A stretch of 64,000 nt of DNA, from assembly GCA_002914845.1 (NCBI GenBank), contig JXTC01000089.1, positions 520,642-584,641 on the forward strand, given 5' to 3'. Numbering within the stretch: position 1 is the stretch's first letter; each line of letters opens with the position of its first letter. Position numbers and translations under genes: made by a program. The stretch comes from Trema orientale (Eukaryota > Streptophyta > Magnoliopsida > Rosales > Cannabaceae). The notes under the pieces were generated by a model. It saw only the letters and a list, made by a program, of their open reading frames with translations, was not told the DNA's origin and made no database searches. Shown here piece after piece: positions 48,731-60,248 of this stretch.

Positions 48731-49921
48731 CGCACCAAGTACCTGACGGTGTTCCTGCATTACAGAAAGTGCTTTAAGTATTGAACCCTACTAGTCAAAG
48801 GATGGCGAATCTGAAAGGGAAAAGTTTGATGCCAAACGAGCATGCAGTGATTCTGATACTGTGCTAGAACTCCTTTTGCATCTCAATTTTTTCAGCCAAG
48901 GAAAATACTTTTTTTGCTTCGTTTTGTTAAGGTATCACTTCAAAATCTTTATTGATAGGCCTGTGAAGTTGACATGACATAAGGTACTTTCCCCTGATGT
49001 TCAAGCTGTTTTATCTGTTTTTTTTTTTCATTTGGAAATAAAAATGATAGCGTTGTAAGGATACAGTCAAATTGATTCAGTGTGGCGATGATTGTTGTTA
49101 GTTTTATCAGCTATAAATGCACTCTGCCTGAATTTTCTCCAAAATTTATGACCTGAGTTGGAGGTTTTTCTGGCATGTCTGCCAGTTTTTTGCTGCATTT
49201 TCTTTAAGATACTGCACAGTCAATTCTCTGTTGTATTGAAACTTGAAGGTAAGTCCTTGAATTCAACAAAATAGTGCAGTTTCCCGTTGTTATCGAAGTA
49301 TATCTCCGGCTTGCAGCTTTTGGTATATTGTATGATCATTTCTACCGATCAAAATTACCATGTAATGATGTAAATTTTCCGGGGTTCTGGGTTCTTGTAC
49401 CATAACGAGTTTTAAAGTTAACATGTGAACTTATGATTGGTTAAAATCAGTTGTGATACATAAGTCTCATCAGATTTCTGTCATGCAATTTTCATGATAC
49501 CTGGCATATGTTTGAATGCTGTTTTAACTCCAGTCTAAGAAAAATGCATTCGAGAAGAGTTATTGCAAATAGTGTTTTTCTTTTCTATCTTGGCACAAAG
49601 TTTAATTGGCCGAGAGTAGAGGATGTTAAAAGTTACATTTACCATTTCAGAATTCTGCTTTTTAAGGGTTGTACGGAATATGGCATTAGTCATTGCACTA
49701 AGCAAAATGCCTAAATCTAAATTCATAAACGTGCCCAAAATGCACAAGAGTAATCAAAACATAACCACCGATGACGAATTTAAACACTCTGCTCAACACT
49801 TTTCTAGATGAATCAAGTAACAGCTAACCATATTTCCTCTTCCCCTAAAAGGCCTACACGTATCTTGACTGCTACTGAGCTTCTCTCTCTCTCTAAATAA
49901 AAGAAACACCCTTGTTCAGAT
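48731..49921. other. SICKLE 3' flank and tail-to-tail intergenic DNA
   Basis: The SICKLE-like (+) and VIN3-like (-) genes converge here. An AATAAA signal lies near 49039. Open frames at 49508-49811 are short and unlike any known protein. A 16-bp tandem duplication straddles the SICKLE stop (48716-48747). Confidence 0.5.
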
Positions 49922-52900
49922 TCAATGCCGTAAACATGTACAAAATCCATGGCGAGAAATTGATTTTTGCTCACAGCAAATCTTGTCCAAGAAGGTATGG
50001 ATAAGCTGCCCAACCAAGCTAGGCGGATCATCGACAAAGGTGTCCACAAAAACACTAACCACTCTTCTGTCGTCCTTAGTTGCTTTCAGGCTGAACCAAG
50101 TAAGAAACTTAACTCTGAAATCTTCATCTATGAGCCCTTCTGTCTCCAACCATTTGACTACTCGCACGGAATATTCATAATTGCTTTCTCCCAAGCGCTT
50201 TGCACAACCTGGGCTGAGTACTTTCCGCATTCTGTCCGATTTACAAGGTGTCAAAGGAGAAACCGATGAGGTGATCATCAAAGAAGGCAGCAAGTAGGAC
50301 CCTTCGCTCTTCTTCTTCTTGTTGATGCCATCCAATGATCGAAGCTTTGCAGGACGGTCTTCAGAAGGTAATTTAATTTCACTAGAGTTGGTTGATTCTG
50401 CCTGAGAATGATTTTGAGCAAATACCACATTCTCTTCCTTTTCAAGTTTAGGTAAAGTGGCATCGGAACTTTCAAACGCAGGTGTGACCCAGTTAGCTTC
50501 CCAATCACCCAAAGTGCCCCTGCTGCTAATTAAAGAAACCTTGCAGTAATATTCTGTTGAAGGATGGAGATCTTTAATCTTAAATCTCTTCTCAGGCTCA
50601 AATGTGACAAAAGTCGGTTGTTCAGGATAAGCCTTCATGTCACACCTGCGGTGCCACAGTTTGCAGCCAGAGACAGAGACTCCGTACAAAAATTGATCTT
50701 CCAAATACTGTAGCACAATCATCACTGAAGTAGGGGAGAACTCTTCAAACTCTATCTTGCAAGCTGACACAACAAAGTTTAAATAAACAAACATGAGGAG
50801 ATAGAAAAAGGAATATAAGATCATCTCAGTTTCACCGCTTCTAACCAGCCTGCATTAGTTGATTCCTTTTAACATTAATTTATATACAACACATTTTCGG
50901 AATTTACAATCTACGTCACATCTTTTATATTTATATTGCTGTAATATCAGTTTGCATTGTTGACTTAACTAGATTTAGCCAGTAGGGAATTATAAATTGT
51001 AATGGCCCATTCATATGCTTCATAAGTGTAGACAAGCAATGAAAAGAAGAAGCTTACTGCTGCGCTCTCTTTCTTCAAAATAGCATTGCTGATACGTACT
51101 AATGTGGTCGAAATATTCCACTGCAGAAGAGCATATCTTCTGAACCTCAGCACCACAAGAGAGTCTGTTAACAATTCCACGAGACATCTTTGCACAAACC
51201 TGATCTAGAGGTCCCACTTCCTTGGTCAGCATTTTTACGGCACTTTCTACCTTCCTGTGTGCTTCTCTGAACTCGACTATTCCTAAAAGAATCTTGTGGG
51301 ATAGAGAAAGTCGTAGACACAGAACATCCACTCTTCTGGCCTCTTTGGCAATTAGCAGTTGTTTCTTCCAGGTTCTGCAAAATAGCAAATATCCCTCTTA
51401 ATGATAAAATCTAAGACTCTTATTTTCAGTGATACGCAAGTTGTTATCTCCATGTCCCAACAGATAACAGGCATAAGTGCAAGCTTAGGTCTTGCTGAAA
51501 GATTAAACTTCTTGTGCATGTGTGTTGTGCTTTATTTCAGAGTATTTCAGTTTACCGGAATACTCTTGAACCCACTTTAACACCATCAAACTAAAATCAA
51601 ACGAATAATTTATTTAACCATTAGGCATGTGTAAATACTGAAAATTAGGTCATGCCTCCCCGGTTTGTGCATGTCAATGCAATTATGCATATTCATATAC
51701 TTAAACGCTGCTGCCAAATATGTCCTGTTGATGCCTATGTTATGTCTGACTTGAACAACTATACCATGCATTGGCTACCACCATACACTGCCTGACATTT
51801 GAAGTGTAAGTAATTATGTATAAGCAGTTTATAGGTATTCATGAAAGACTTATTACCTCATAATGTCATAAGCTTTTCCGCAATAAACACAATTGAAGCA
51901 CCTGTCCAATGTATTGCAGCCTGCCTTCAAAATTCCTCTCTTTTGTTTCAGAGCACAGTCCAGATGGCAGGACATTCCACATGAGTCGTGTTCGCCAGCA
52001 GAATCAGAAACGCATGTCAACCATAGGCTAGGATCCTTGTTATCATCATAACGATGACATATACAGCAAGAACATCTTTTACAAAAACTATTTTCAATAC
52101 TTAAGTTAGCTTTACAAACAACATTTTGACAGAGTCGGAATTTGGCATGTTCCTCTTTATTAGTCATAGGATCTACGTCATTAACGGGTTGAATTGGAGC
52201 TTCTATGTTCCTTTGCCTTTTATTTTGAACTTGAATTTCAGTGGGGAAAAAGGCAGGCAAGCTATCAGTGTTGCTGCTTTGGGAAACTAACTTCAGAAGG
52301 TGTTCTATCATTTGGAATTTTGAATATCCTGTGTACTTCCTCTGCTTCCCCATTTCAGAACAAATAATTTCAAGAAGCTCCTTACGGGTGAAGGAACGAA
52401 GAACCTCTGGGGCATCTTTTGAGCATTGAGCAATCTCATGAACAAGTTTTCTCTTCTCCCCCAAACTTAGCCTGCTACATGTAGCAGGATCAAGTACAGA
52501 ACCTGAGTAGGAAAAGAAAAGAACAAATTTGTCAAAGCAGAATATTCAAGATCTCTCCTAACACAAATGATAAAGAAGTTATATCCGGCAGACGTGAAAC
52601 TGAATTTGATAAGAAATACATCCACAACAATAGACACATATATGCCCCAAGATAGAAGCGTATGGCTGCATTGAGTTCTAATGCTCACTAACTCAGTTAG
52701 AAAGAGTCATTACCAGTTACATTGTCCATGAGAAGACATAGATACTTACCACATCATTATAAACTAACTCTAAGGTTTTCTATCTCATATATTAATCCTT
52801 TAAACCAAGTCAACATCTACTATATGTCAACAGCATCGTGAAAAATGCTGTTATTTTCCTTTTAACAGTCCAGAGCTTTTCTTTTCTTTTAATCCTGCCA

Positions 52901-55200
52901 CCTATCTCTTTAGTAAATTTGCTTATATCCTAATTCATGACAGGAAACACATGAACATAATTTCATTGATCCCTCTCTAGTTCTTATGGCTAAGATTTTC
53001 TGCAATATTCCACTTCATGCGCGTGCACACACATTAAAAGACTAATTTTATTGAACCCAAGGTTCCATTTAAATATTTACATATAATAATATAGAAAAGT
53101 AATTAATTAATTAGTGTAGAACCAAGAGAGACTAGAAGAGAGAATAGGAAGAAAAAGAACAACAAATACAAAGAGAGGATGAGCGAAATAGAACAATCTC
53201 AGAGAGTGGAAATCTGATTACTTTGTAATTCATTCAATCATAACAAGTCTTCTCAAAATAGTTCAACCGAAACTTCTCCAAATAGTTCATACCAAAATTT
53301 CTAACAAGAAAAGAGTATTCCTCTATTATGGCTAAGTACCACATTTAACCCTCTATTCTCCTAAACCCAAAAGTATCCATTTATTTTTCTAGCAAGAAAA
53401 GAGTACCCTGTACCCTCCTTAGGTCAAACTTCTAGCTCAGTTTTTTAAATGACAATGATGCCCTTACAATGATTTTGCTATTGGTGTATCCAAACAACAC
53501 CTTAAAAGACTAAAAAAGTACTACCAAACATACAAATTTTCGACATCTCAAAATTAAACCGCCAACATATTGGCAACTTTCTTTTTTTTTCTTAATTTCT
53601 TTTTTAAAAATACATATATATAGTACAGGTATACATATATATATATAGTATAGGTAATGAGGAATAAGAGTGTTTGGTAATAGTGCATGTATTTTAGATA
53701 TTTCAAGTTAGAAGTTTGACCAAAAAGAAACCGAGGGTATACTATTTTCCTGTTTCAGAAAATACAGGAGATATTTTCGGGTTTTCAAGTAAATATGGAT
53801 AAATGTGGTTTTTTTTTTTTTTAATGTGGTATTTAGCCATAATAAAAGGGATGTTTTTAGTATTACAATTCACATATATGGCTTAAATACAATTGGGAAA
53901 AACTAAACACTAAAATAGGGAACTAAACAATAGGGAAACTACACGTGAATGAGAAACCAAATATAATTAGGAAACTAACTCATAAAATAACCCTAATAAT
54001 TCTAGATAAACCTTAATAACAATAACAACATAAAATTCCCTTTCAAAAAAATAACAACATAAAATTCTAATTAATTATTATATTGTTCTGTATTACTACT
54101 TTAACTGTTTAACATAATACTCCATCAAAATAAGTTAAATAACAATGATGGAGAATCATGCTGAAGCATTTTTAATACCAGTCTGAATTATGTGTCCCTT
54201 GCAGTAGTCCTACTAAATATTGTACAAATTAAAGGGTACCCCAGATTTTCTTTCCATTGCAGAGAGGAGAAAACATGGAGAAGATGGCATATTAGTTCCC
54301 ATTTCAACAGCTCCAAACATCAGCAGAAAACAAAGAAGTTAACTTCTGACATTGAATCAAAGTCTAATTCCACAATCCGTCCATCTCGCTCAAATTTAAA
54401 CTAGTATTTTCAAAATTGCCAATAATATTCTCAAGCTAATATAAATGATCTGAGAAATTATATTTAATTTAAAAAAAAAATACCACACAACGATTCTCTA
54501 GAAATATACCAGAGATCTCAAACCATCATTAGTTCTCTATAACAAAGAAAGTTTTCTGTACTAGTCTTTAGGGGTTCATGATGTTGGTTGCTCTCATTGG
54601 TCATACCCATCAACTTTTTCTTCCACAGAGTACTCTCATATGCGCATAAAAAGCATCATAAATGTCAAAACTTTAGGAGTGAGAAAAACAGCCAAACTTA
54701 GTTTCTTGGTTTACCCTCTTTCCAGAGCTAATTCTACCAAAACCCAGTTCTTAAACTAAGCAAATATCCTTAAAGCATCTAACTTTTCTGGTAAAATACC
54801 AAATACAATACGAAATTATGAGGCATAAAAAAAATGGTAACAGATATAACAAGAAATCCCTTGTCTAATTTATGCAGACACATGTGATTTCTACTATCAA
54901 AATTAGAAATGTGTATGGCACTGAAAAATAAAAACCCAGAAAAATTTTGAGAGCGCTGGAGTATATACTGGTACTGCATATATTGACTAGTGCATAACAA
55001 TGCACGTCTATAAAAATCAAGAGAAGCAAAATAGAGCACAAAATAAGCAAACCCAGATGCCAAAAAGTGGATTAACATGCAGGCATTGTCTATTTATATT
55101 TAAAAAAAAAAACAAAAAATATATTTTAAAAAAAATCAGCATTAAAGATAGAAAAGAAAAAACGATAATGAAAAAACTGACCTGAGAACACAGATTCCAT
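49922..55200 (-). CDS. VIN3-like (VEL family) PHD-finger / FNIII / VID protein, 4 exons
   Basis: 607 aa. Exons on the minus strand: 55200-55182 (MESVFS), 52502-51857, 51374-51058, 50763-49922; all phases agree. Order of parts: an N-terminal helical region (CSRLSLGEKRKLVHEI, RKYTGYSKFQMIEHLLKLV); the VEL Cys-rich PHD-like domain (about residues 131-217: CQNVVCKANL, CKRCSCCICHRYDDNKDP, CGMSCHLDCALK, CVYCGK); a helical linker (WKKQLLIAKEARRVDVLCLRLSLS); an FNIII domain (about 330-420, CKIEFEEFSPTSVMIVLQ); and a C-terminal VID domain (YSVRVVKWLETEGLIDEDF, RVKFLTWFSLKAT). Family members join PRC2 to silence FLC-type targets after cold and polymerise through VID/VEL (established). The length is near VIN3 and VRN5; I cannot choose the exact orthologue. 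Intron 1 is 2.7 kb and holds a MITE. Confidence 0.93.
53319..53850. mobile_element. Foldback MITE inside intron 1 of the VIN3-like gene
   Basis: The left arm CTATTATGGCTAAGTACCAC and the right arm GTGGTATTTAGCCATAATAA are complementary. Inner parts also face each other (GGTCAAACTTCTAGCTC / AAGTTAGAAGTTTGACC). No coding capacity; target duplication not defined. Confidence 0.65.
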
Positions 55201-55366
55201 TACTGAAATCCTTTCCTCTTGTTTGTTCATGCTTATTATATACTCCAATGTATAAAGAAAATGGACCAAAATAAAGAAATAAAGGAGAATTATTTATCTA
55301 AAGGCCTAAACTTGTTCAGTTTCAGAATATTATAGAGATATAGGGCCAATAATGGAAAATGGAAAA

Positions 55367-55370
<4 letters not shown>

Positions 55371-55403
<33 letters not shown>
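55371..55403. repeat. (GA)n microsatellite upstream of the VIN3-like start
   Basis: About 16 GA units, read as (CT)n on the gene's strand about 170 bp before its ATG. It probably sits in the 5' leader or core promoter, where CT tracts are common in plants. Confidence 0.85.
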
Positions 55404-55407
<4 letters not shown>

Positions 55408-56694
55408 TGTGGGGAGCCGGGAGGGATATACGAGGAAAAGGATAATTTTTCATGGAAGGGAGACTCTACAGTCTATACTCTATGGAGTGAGTCAGTGGAA
55501 AAGGTCCATATATGGAATTAAAAGTTAAATAAGTAAATGAATAGTTTTTTCTTTACTAAGTAAATATAAATAGGGCTATTGGAGTCTTTTTCTTTTTTTC
55601 TTTTTTTACAAATATAAATTCAATTTTTGAAAAATTGTGTGGATTAAATTTTAAATATGCTAAGATTTTCATCAAGTATTTCACAGCAGAATTTAAAACA
55701 CCAAATGATAATAGAAGCATATTATATGATTACGATAGAAAATATTTTGAATTGAAGTGTAAATTAAAAAAAATAAGAAAATTTTGTGATAATTAATTTA
55801 GTTGATATTATTTAAGAAATAAAATATAGTTTATAAGGAAAATACGAAAAATCTCCTCTGTCTTTTAGCAAAGTATGAGTTTCAATTTCTCTGTTTTTAC
55901 TGTTTATAAATATAAAATGTATGCCTTCAGTTTGTCACTTTTCTTACACCTCCTTTTAGAAATTTTTATTATTACAAAAAAAATTAAAATTTTCTTCTCA
56001 CCCCTTTTTTTAAGCACAATCCTTACCCTAGTTTCTCTCTAAATATATAAGGTTAGTAAGACTCCTAATTTCCTTGTTGATGACATAAGTAATTGAAACC
56101 TAATTAAATTCTTTTTTTTCCTCTCCCCACTACTTTTCTAAACACATCCCTCTAATGTTTTAAAATTTCTTTTCACACACCTTGTTAATTTATGTTAAGT
56201 ACAAAAATATCCATTGTTAAATATTTCTCTAATTTTTTTTCCACCCCTAATACTTTACAATAAATTAGTTTTTAGTTTTTTTTTCTCTTTTTATAAATTA
56301 CAACAACAGTATAAATTGAAAAAACTAATAATTTTTTTTTTATTTTATAACTACACAACTTCTTGGTACTTAAACCAAAAAAAAAAGTTCATGAACGGTG
56401 GTTTCCCCACCCATTAAAAAAAAAACACAGTTGGTTCTAAAACCAAAAAGTAAAAAAAAAAAACTTAATAAGAAAAAAAAATATAGTTGGTTCCAAAAAA
56501 AAAAACTTATAAGAAAGAGTTTCAGAATGATTGGTTCTCATCCCCTTTCCCTAAAAAAAATCAAAAAAATAAACAAAACGTTAACTATTGGTTCATCAGA
56601 AAAAAAAAAACTTAAAGAAAACATAAAATCTTGATTTTTATATAAAAAAAATTGAGTAAAGTATCATATGATTACTGTATGTAATTGAGGGTAT
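55404..56694. other. AT-rich intergenic DNA
   Basis: The upstream region of the VIN3-like gene runs into poly-A/T-rich sequence. Lysine- and phenylalanine-rich open frames at 56214-56634 are products of A/T runs (AAACCAAAAAG-type repeats), not genes. Confidence 0.5.
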
Positions 56695-58355
56695 GCTAAT
56701 GTTGGAATAATATCCTATAAAGCAGTTTATTATTTCGACATTATAAACAATATTTATTGGATTATTTGCTATCTATTTGTTATTAATAAATTCCATGTTA
56801 TGAATTTTTTATTTCATTTATGTCCCATTGATATACATGTGATGTGTATGTTTATCTTATGCAAACATCTAAAGATTCCAAGACATATAATGAGTAATAA
56901 AGAATTATTCGTATGATGAGTTTATATGTGGGAGACATTATATTCTTTATTTCATTATGTCTAAATTAAATTGTTCGCATTCTGCATATCGAAGATAGAA
57001 TACTTTACTATGCCATAGAATGTAGTATTGTCTATTTAATTAATGAAGTCTCCACTCCAATTATCGAAGTGAGTCTTCGGATAGAAACATTAGTGTGTTA
57101 TAAGAAAGTTATAACAGCATCGAACAAGACTGAGTGAATTAGAATTTAAGGTTAAGTGCCGTAACATAAATTTCTAATTTAACTAATCTAGCACTATTAT
57201 AGAAAACTTTAATCATAGTGATTAACGAACTTACTTTCATATTTTTTATCTATTTGAGTTACTAAAGGACTAGTTCCGATTTATGGTTCGAACTCCGGTA
57301 TCTTGGAAGATAAGGTGTATGAAATGTGTAGAACGTTTTTCATGATGGACGCCATGCATATAATGTCACTTTGAGTTTTTTCAAGTACTTGGATAATATA
57401 AACCAGGGCCTCGGAATTCATTATGTGAATTTGACTGTATTGGTATAAGCAGATACAAACACCGTAGTCAACTATTATCCATTAGATGAAAAATGGCAAC
57501 TCAAAGATAAATGTATACTAGAGGAGTAATACGATAATTTCATCCTACTACTACGGCGGGAGTACGTCTGCAGGTATAGTATATGCTAAATAGATAGAGC
57601 TAATTATTTGATAATAAGTTTCACAGAAAATAAATGACATTTAGTCTAAGAGTTTAATATTGGGCCTATAGTGGTGTGCCCTAATATTAATGGATAAGAC
57701 CCAATCATAATTAGGAGTTACTTATGATAGTGGGTATATGGTCCATTGGAGCTTCAGCTTTATGGATCCATCTAGTCCCTTGTCTAGCTCAAATTAAAGC
57801 TTAATAATTATTTGATGATCAGTTGAGCCCAACAAGCCCAATAAGCCCATTAGGATTTACTAATCTCTTTATAGTTAAGAGAAAAATTCTCTAACTATAC
57901 AGAATATCAACTATACACATGAAACACCCTTTGAGAAGAGTATGTCACACGAAAAACAGAGAGAGGAAGAGCAGAGAAAAATCGACCACACTAGGGGATT
58001 CATTGTCCTTGGTGTTTCGGCCATCCCAGAGAAATCGGTTCGAGAAGATTGTCTACTTATTCGTCTGCAGATCTCTTTATTGGGAATCAAGAAGGTGACC
58101 ACCCACCGGATCAATCAAACGGCTTTCAAGAATAGACGGAAAGATGAGAAGATTGTGGAGCGAATCCGGGTATTGTTCATGTGTAGATCAAGAGTTAATT
58201 TATGTTAGATCACGATCCGAAAGATTTTGTAAATAGAAAAATTTTAAACAACCAACTCCGCTGTATTTCTAGATTTTACAAAACTATGGTGTTCTTAAAA
58301 ATGATTTTATGAAAATATTTTTCAGAAATTTATTCCATTAAAAACCAGCAGCTAA
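56695..58355 (+). mobile_element. Solo LTR of a Ty1/copia-like element, 5-bp target duplication
   Basis: The sequence 56700-58350 (1,651 bp) begins TGTTGGAATAATATCC and ends AAAAACCAGCA, giving the TG...CA ends with a short inverted repeat (TGTTGG / CCAGCA). It is flanked on both sides by the exact 5-bp repeat GCTAA (56695-56699 and 58351-58355). It holds no coding domain or primer-binding site, as expected after LTR-LTR recombination. Orientation is inferred from LTR-like features such as CAACTCCGCTGTATTTCTAG near 58251. Confidence 0.65.
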
Positions 58356-59935
58356 GAAATAAAAGTTTTAATTGTTTAATGTTATATATAGATATTCATG
58401 TCAATTCATAAAAAGGATATTCTTGTAAATAAATAGTTAATTAAAAAGGGGATGGAGAAAAAAAAAATATGGCTCTATTGCTACCCTTAAATTAATCAGT
58501 TTAGAAGATTGTGATCACAAAACTATGAAATTTTTTTCCCTATCTCCAGTGTCTATAATCTAGTCCACTATTAATATATAGGTCATAACTTATTTATTAT
58601 TTTGAGTTTTCAATCTTTTAGGATATAATAGTATCAAAATCCTTCTATTCATATAATCACATTTATCCAATCTTTTTTTTATTTTTTTACTTTTAGTTTA
58701 GTTAACTTAATATATTTTATAATAATAATAAATAAATAAAAAAGTTTCGAAGGTGGCTGCAAGAATTTATAGAGATGGCTGAGAAAAAAAAAAATTATCG
58801 AAAGAGGGCTGAGAAGTTATATGCATATATATACGAAGAGAAGAAATTAATTATAAACAATATATCGAATAAGTTAAGATTAAGAATTTATAGAGATGCT
58901 TAGATCGAACATCACTATCTTTAATTTTAATAATTAGAAAACTCCTAAATCTTTTGGATAATATAGTTAAGAAGAATGAAGGAGAAGAAAAGAAGAATGA
59001 CAGAAAGAAACGTGAGAATAAGAGGTGTTGGAAGAGAAAAGATAAAATTAGATTAAGGGACAATTTAGAAAAAATTAGGATATGAACAGTAGTAATTAAA
59101 TTTAAAATTTTAAGTAAAAGTGTGTTTTAAGAAATAGAATGAGTAGAGTAGATAGAAGAGTGACAATAAAGCCACTCTTTGTCAAATTGGGTAATAATTA
59201 TTCTTTTTTTTTTTAAATTTAAAAATTGACCAAAGTGTCCCTGATTAAATTATCAAGTTATGCATTAAATTACAATCAAATAACTTAAATGTCAAAACAT
59301 TCGAATTCATATACTTATTAAGTATTTGGTTATAGGTTGTGAACAAAAAAAATTAACCCACCCAAACTCTGCTCAATCTGCATGAAATTGCCCATAAAAA
59401 ACAGCCGAAACAAAAACCGTAATAAATGGACGACATAGTTTGAAACCACCAAAGTGAATAATCAGCTGCGATTTTTATTTTTTTATAACAGTTTCAAATC
59501 GTACAACTCATCTAAACTAAAACACATAAGGAATATTAATTTTGATGTTTTGCAATTATAATTTGTTTGGTGTTTGAATTTTGCAAACGTACTTTTTAAA
59601 ATTTTATCTATTTAATGGAATATATTATTAAGATTTAATTACAAACTCTATTACCTATAGAACTTTATTATTATGAGATGATTATGAAGCCTTGATATGT
59701 ATGAAACTTTTGATTTTGATGAATTAATATTATTAAAATTTATGTGTTTAAAATTTAGTTTATGTTATAATGTGGATTACAGATTTTTTTTTTATAAAAA
59801 AATACTTAATTTTATGTCTTTCAATAATATAACTACCAAAAAACCGTACCATACCGCCAACTAAAAACCCGCCCAACCTGCCATTTATTTATTTGGATAG
59901 TTATGATTTGAAGATTTTAAAAACCCTATAGAAAT
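58356..59935. other. AT-rich intergenic DNA
   Basis: No gene, RNA or clear transposon border is seen. A/T runs and short frames only. Confidence 0.45.
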
Positions 59936-60230
59936 AATGTAACGTTTTAACGTTACATTAAGTGGTATAAATGTAAACTAACGGCTGAAAAACGGAAATG
60001 GCCATTGATGGCCATTGAAGCTCGGTGGTAACCGTGGAAACCGATTTCGGTTTCGAAACTGGCATTANATCATACACCATCTATTACAGTAAGAAAGTGT
60101 GAGAAACCGTGTATAAGCTTCCGCTCAATTTTCCTCTGTTTTTTAAGCAATGGCTGGAGGTATGTCAATTCTTTGTTTAAATATTACAATGGTATTCAAA
60201 ATGCGTTTGTATCATTGTATTAAGCTTTCA
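59936..60230 (+). mobile_element. Probable 5' LTR of the copia element (start inferred)
   Basis: The 3' end is placed at 60230 (CA), just before the primer-binding site. The start is a guess at TG 59938, inside a 24-bp palindrome (AATGTAACGTT-TT-AACGTTACATT, 59936-59959). A TATA-like GTATAAAT follows near 59966. The 3' LTR is beyond the window, so the borders cannot be checked here. One N at 60068. Confidence 0.4.
60150..60159 (+). other. Possible first gag exon (ATG GCT GGA G) followed by a GTATGT donor
   Basis: ATGGCTGGAG followed by GTATGT forms a start codon with a splice donor. Splicing to the AG acceptor at 62006-62007 joins it in frame to the gag reading frame (MAGV, then SQPVSHTDMHLEIPEL). 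The implied intron is 1,848 bp and contains the primer-binding site and the palindrome cluster. Confidence 0.5.
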
Positions 60231-60232
60231 TT

Positions 60233-60248
60233 TGGTATCAGAGCATTG
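60233..60248 (+). other. Primer-binding site (initiator tRNA-Met type)
   Basis: TGGTATCAGAGCATTG matches the first 12 bases of the usual plant copia primer-binding site, complementary to the 3' end of initiator tRNA-Met. It marks the 3' border of the 5' LTR, two bases upstream. Confidence 0.8.

Noticed and set aside
56214..56634. Lys- and Phe-rich open frames
   Set aside because: Produced by A and T runs; AAACCAAAAAG-type repeats rather than protein.
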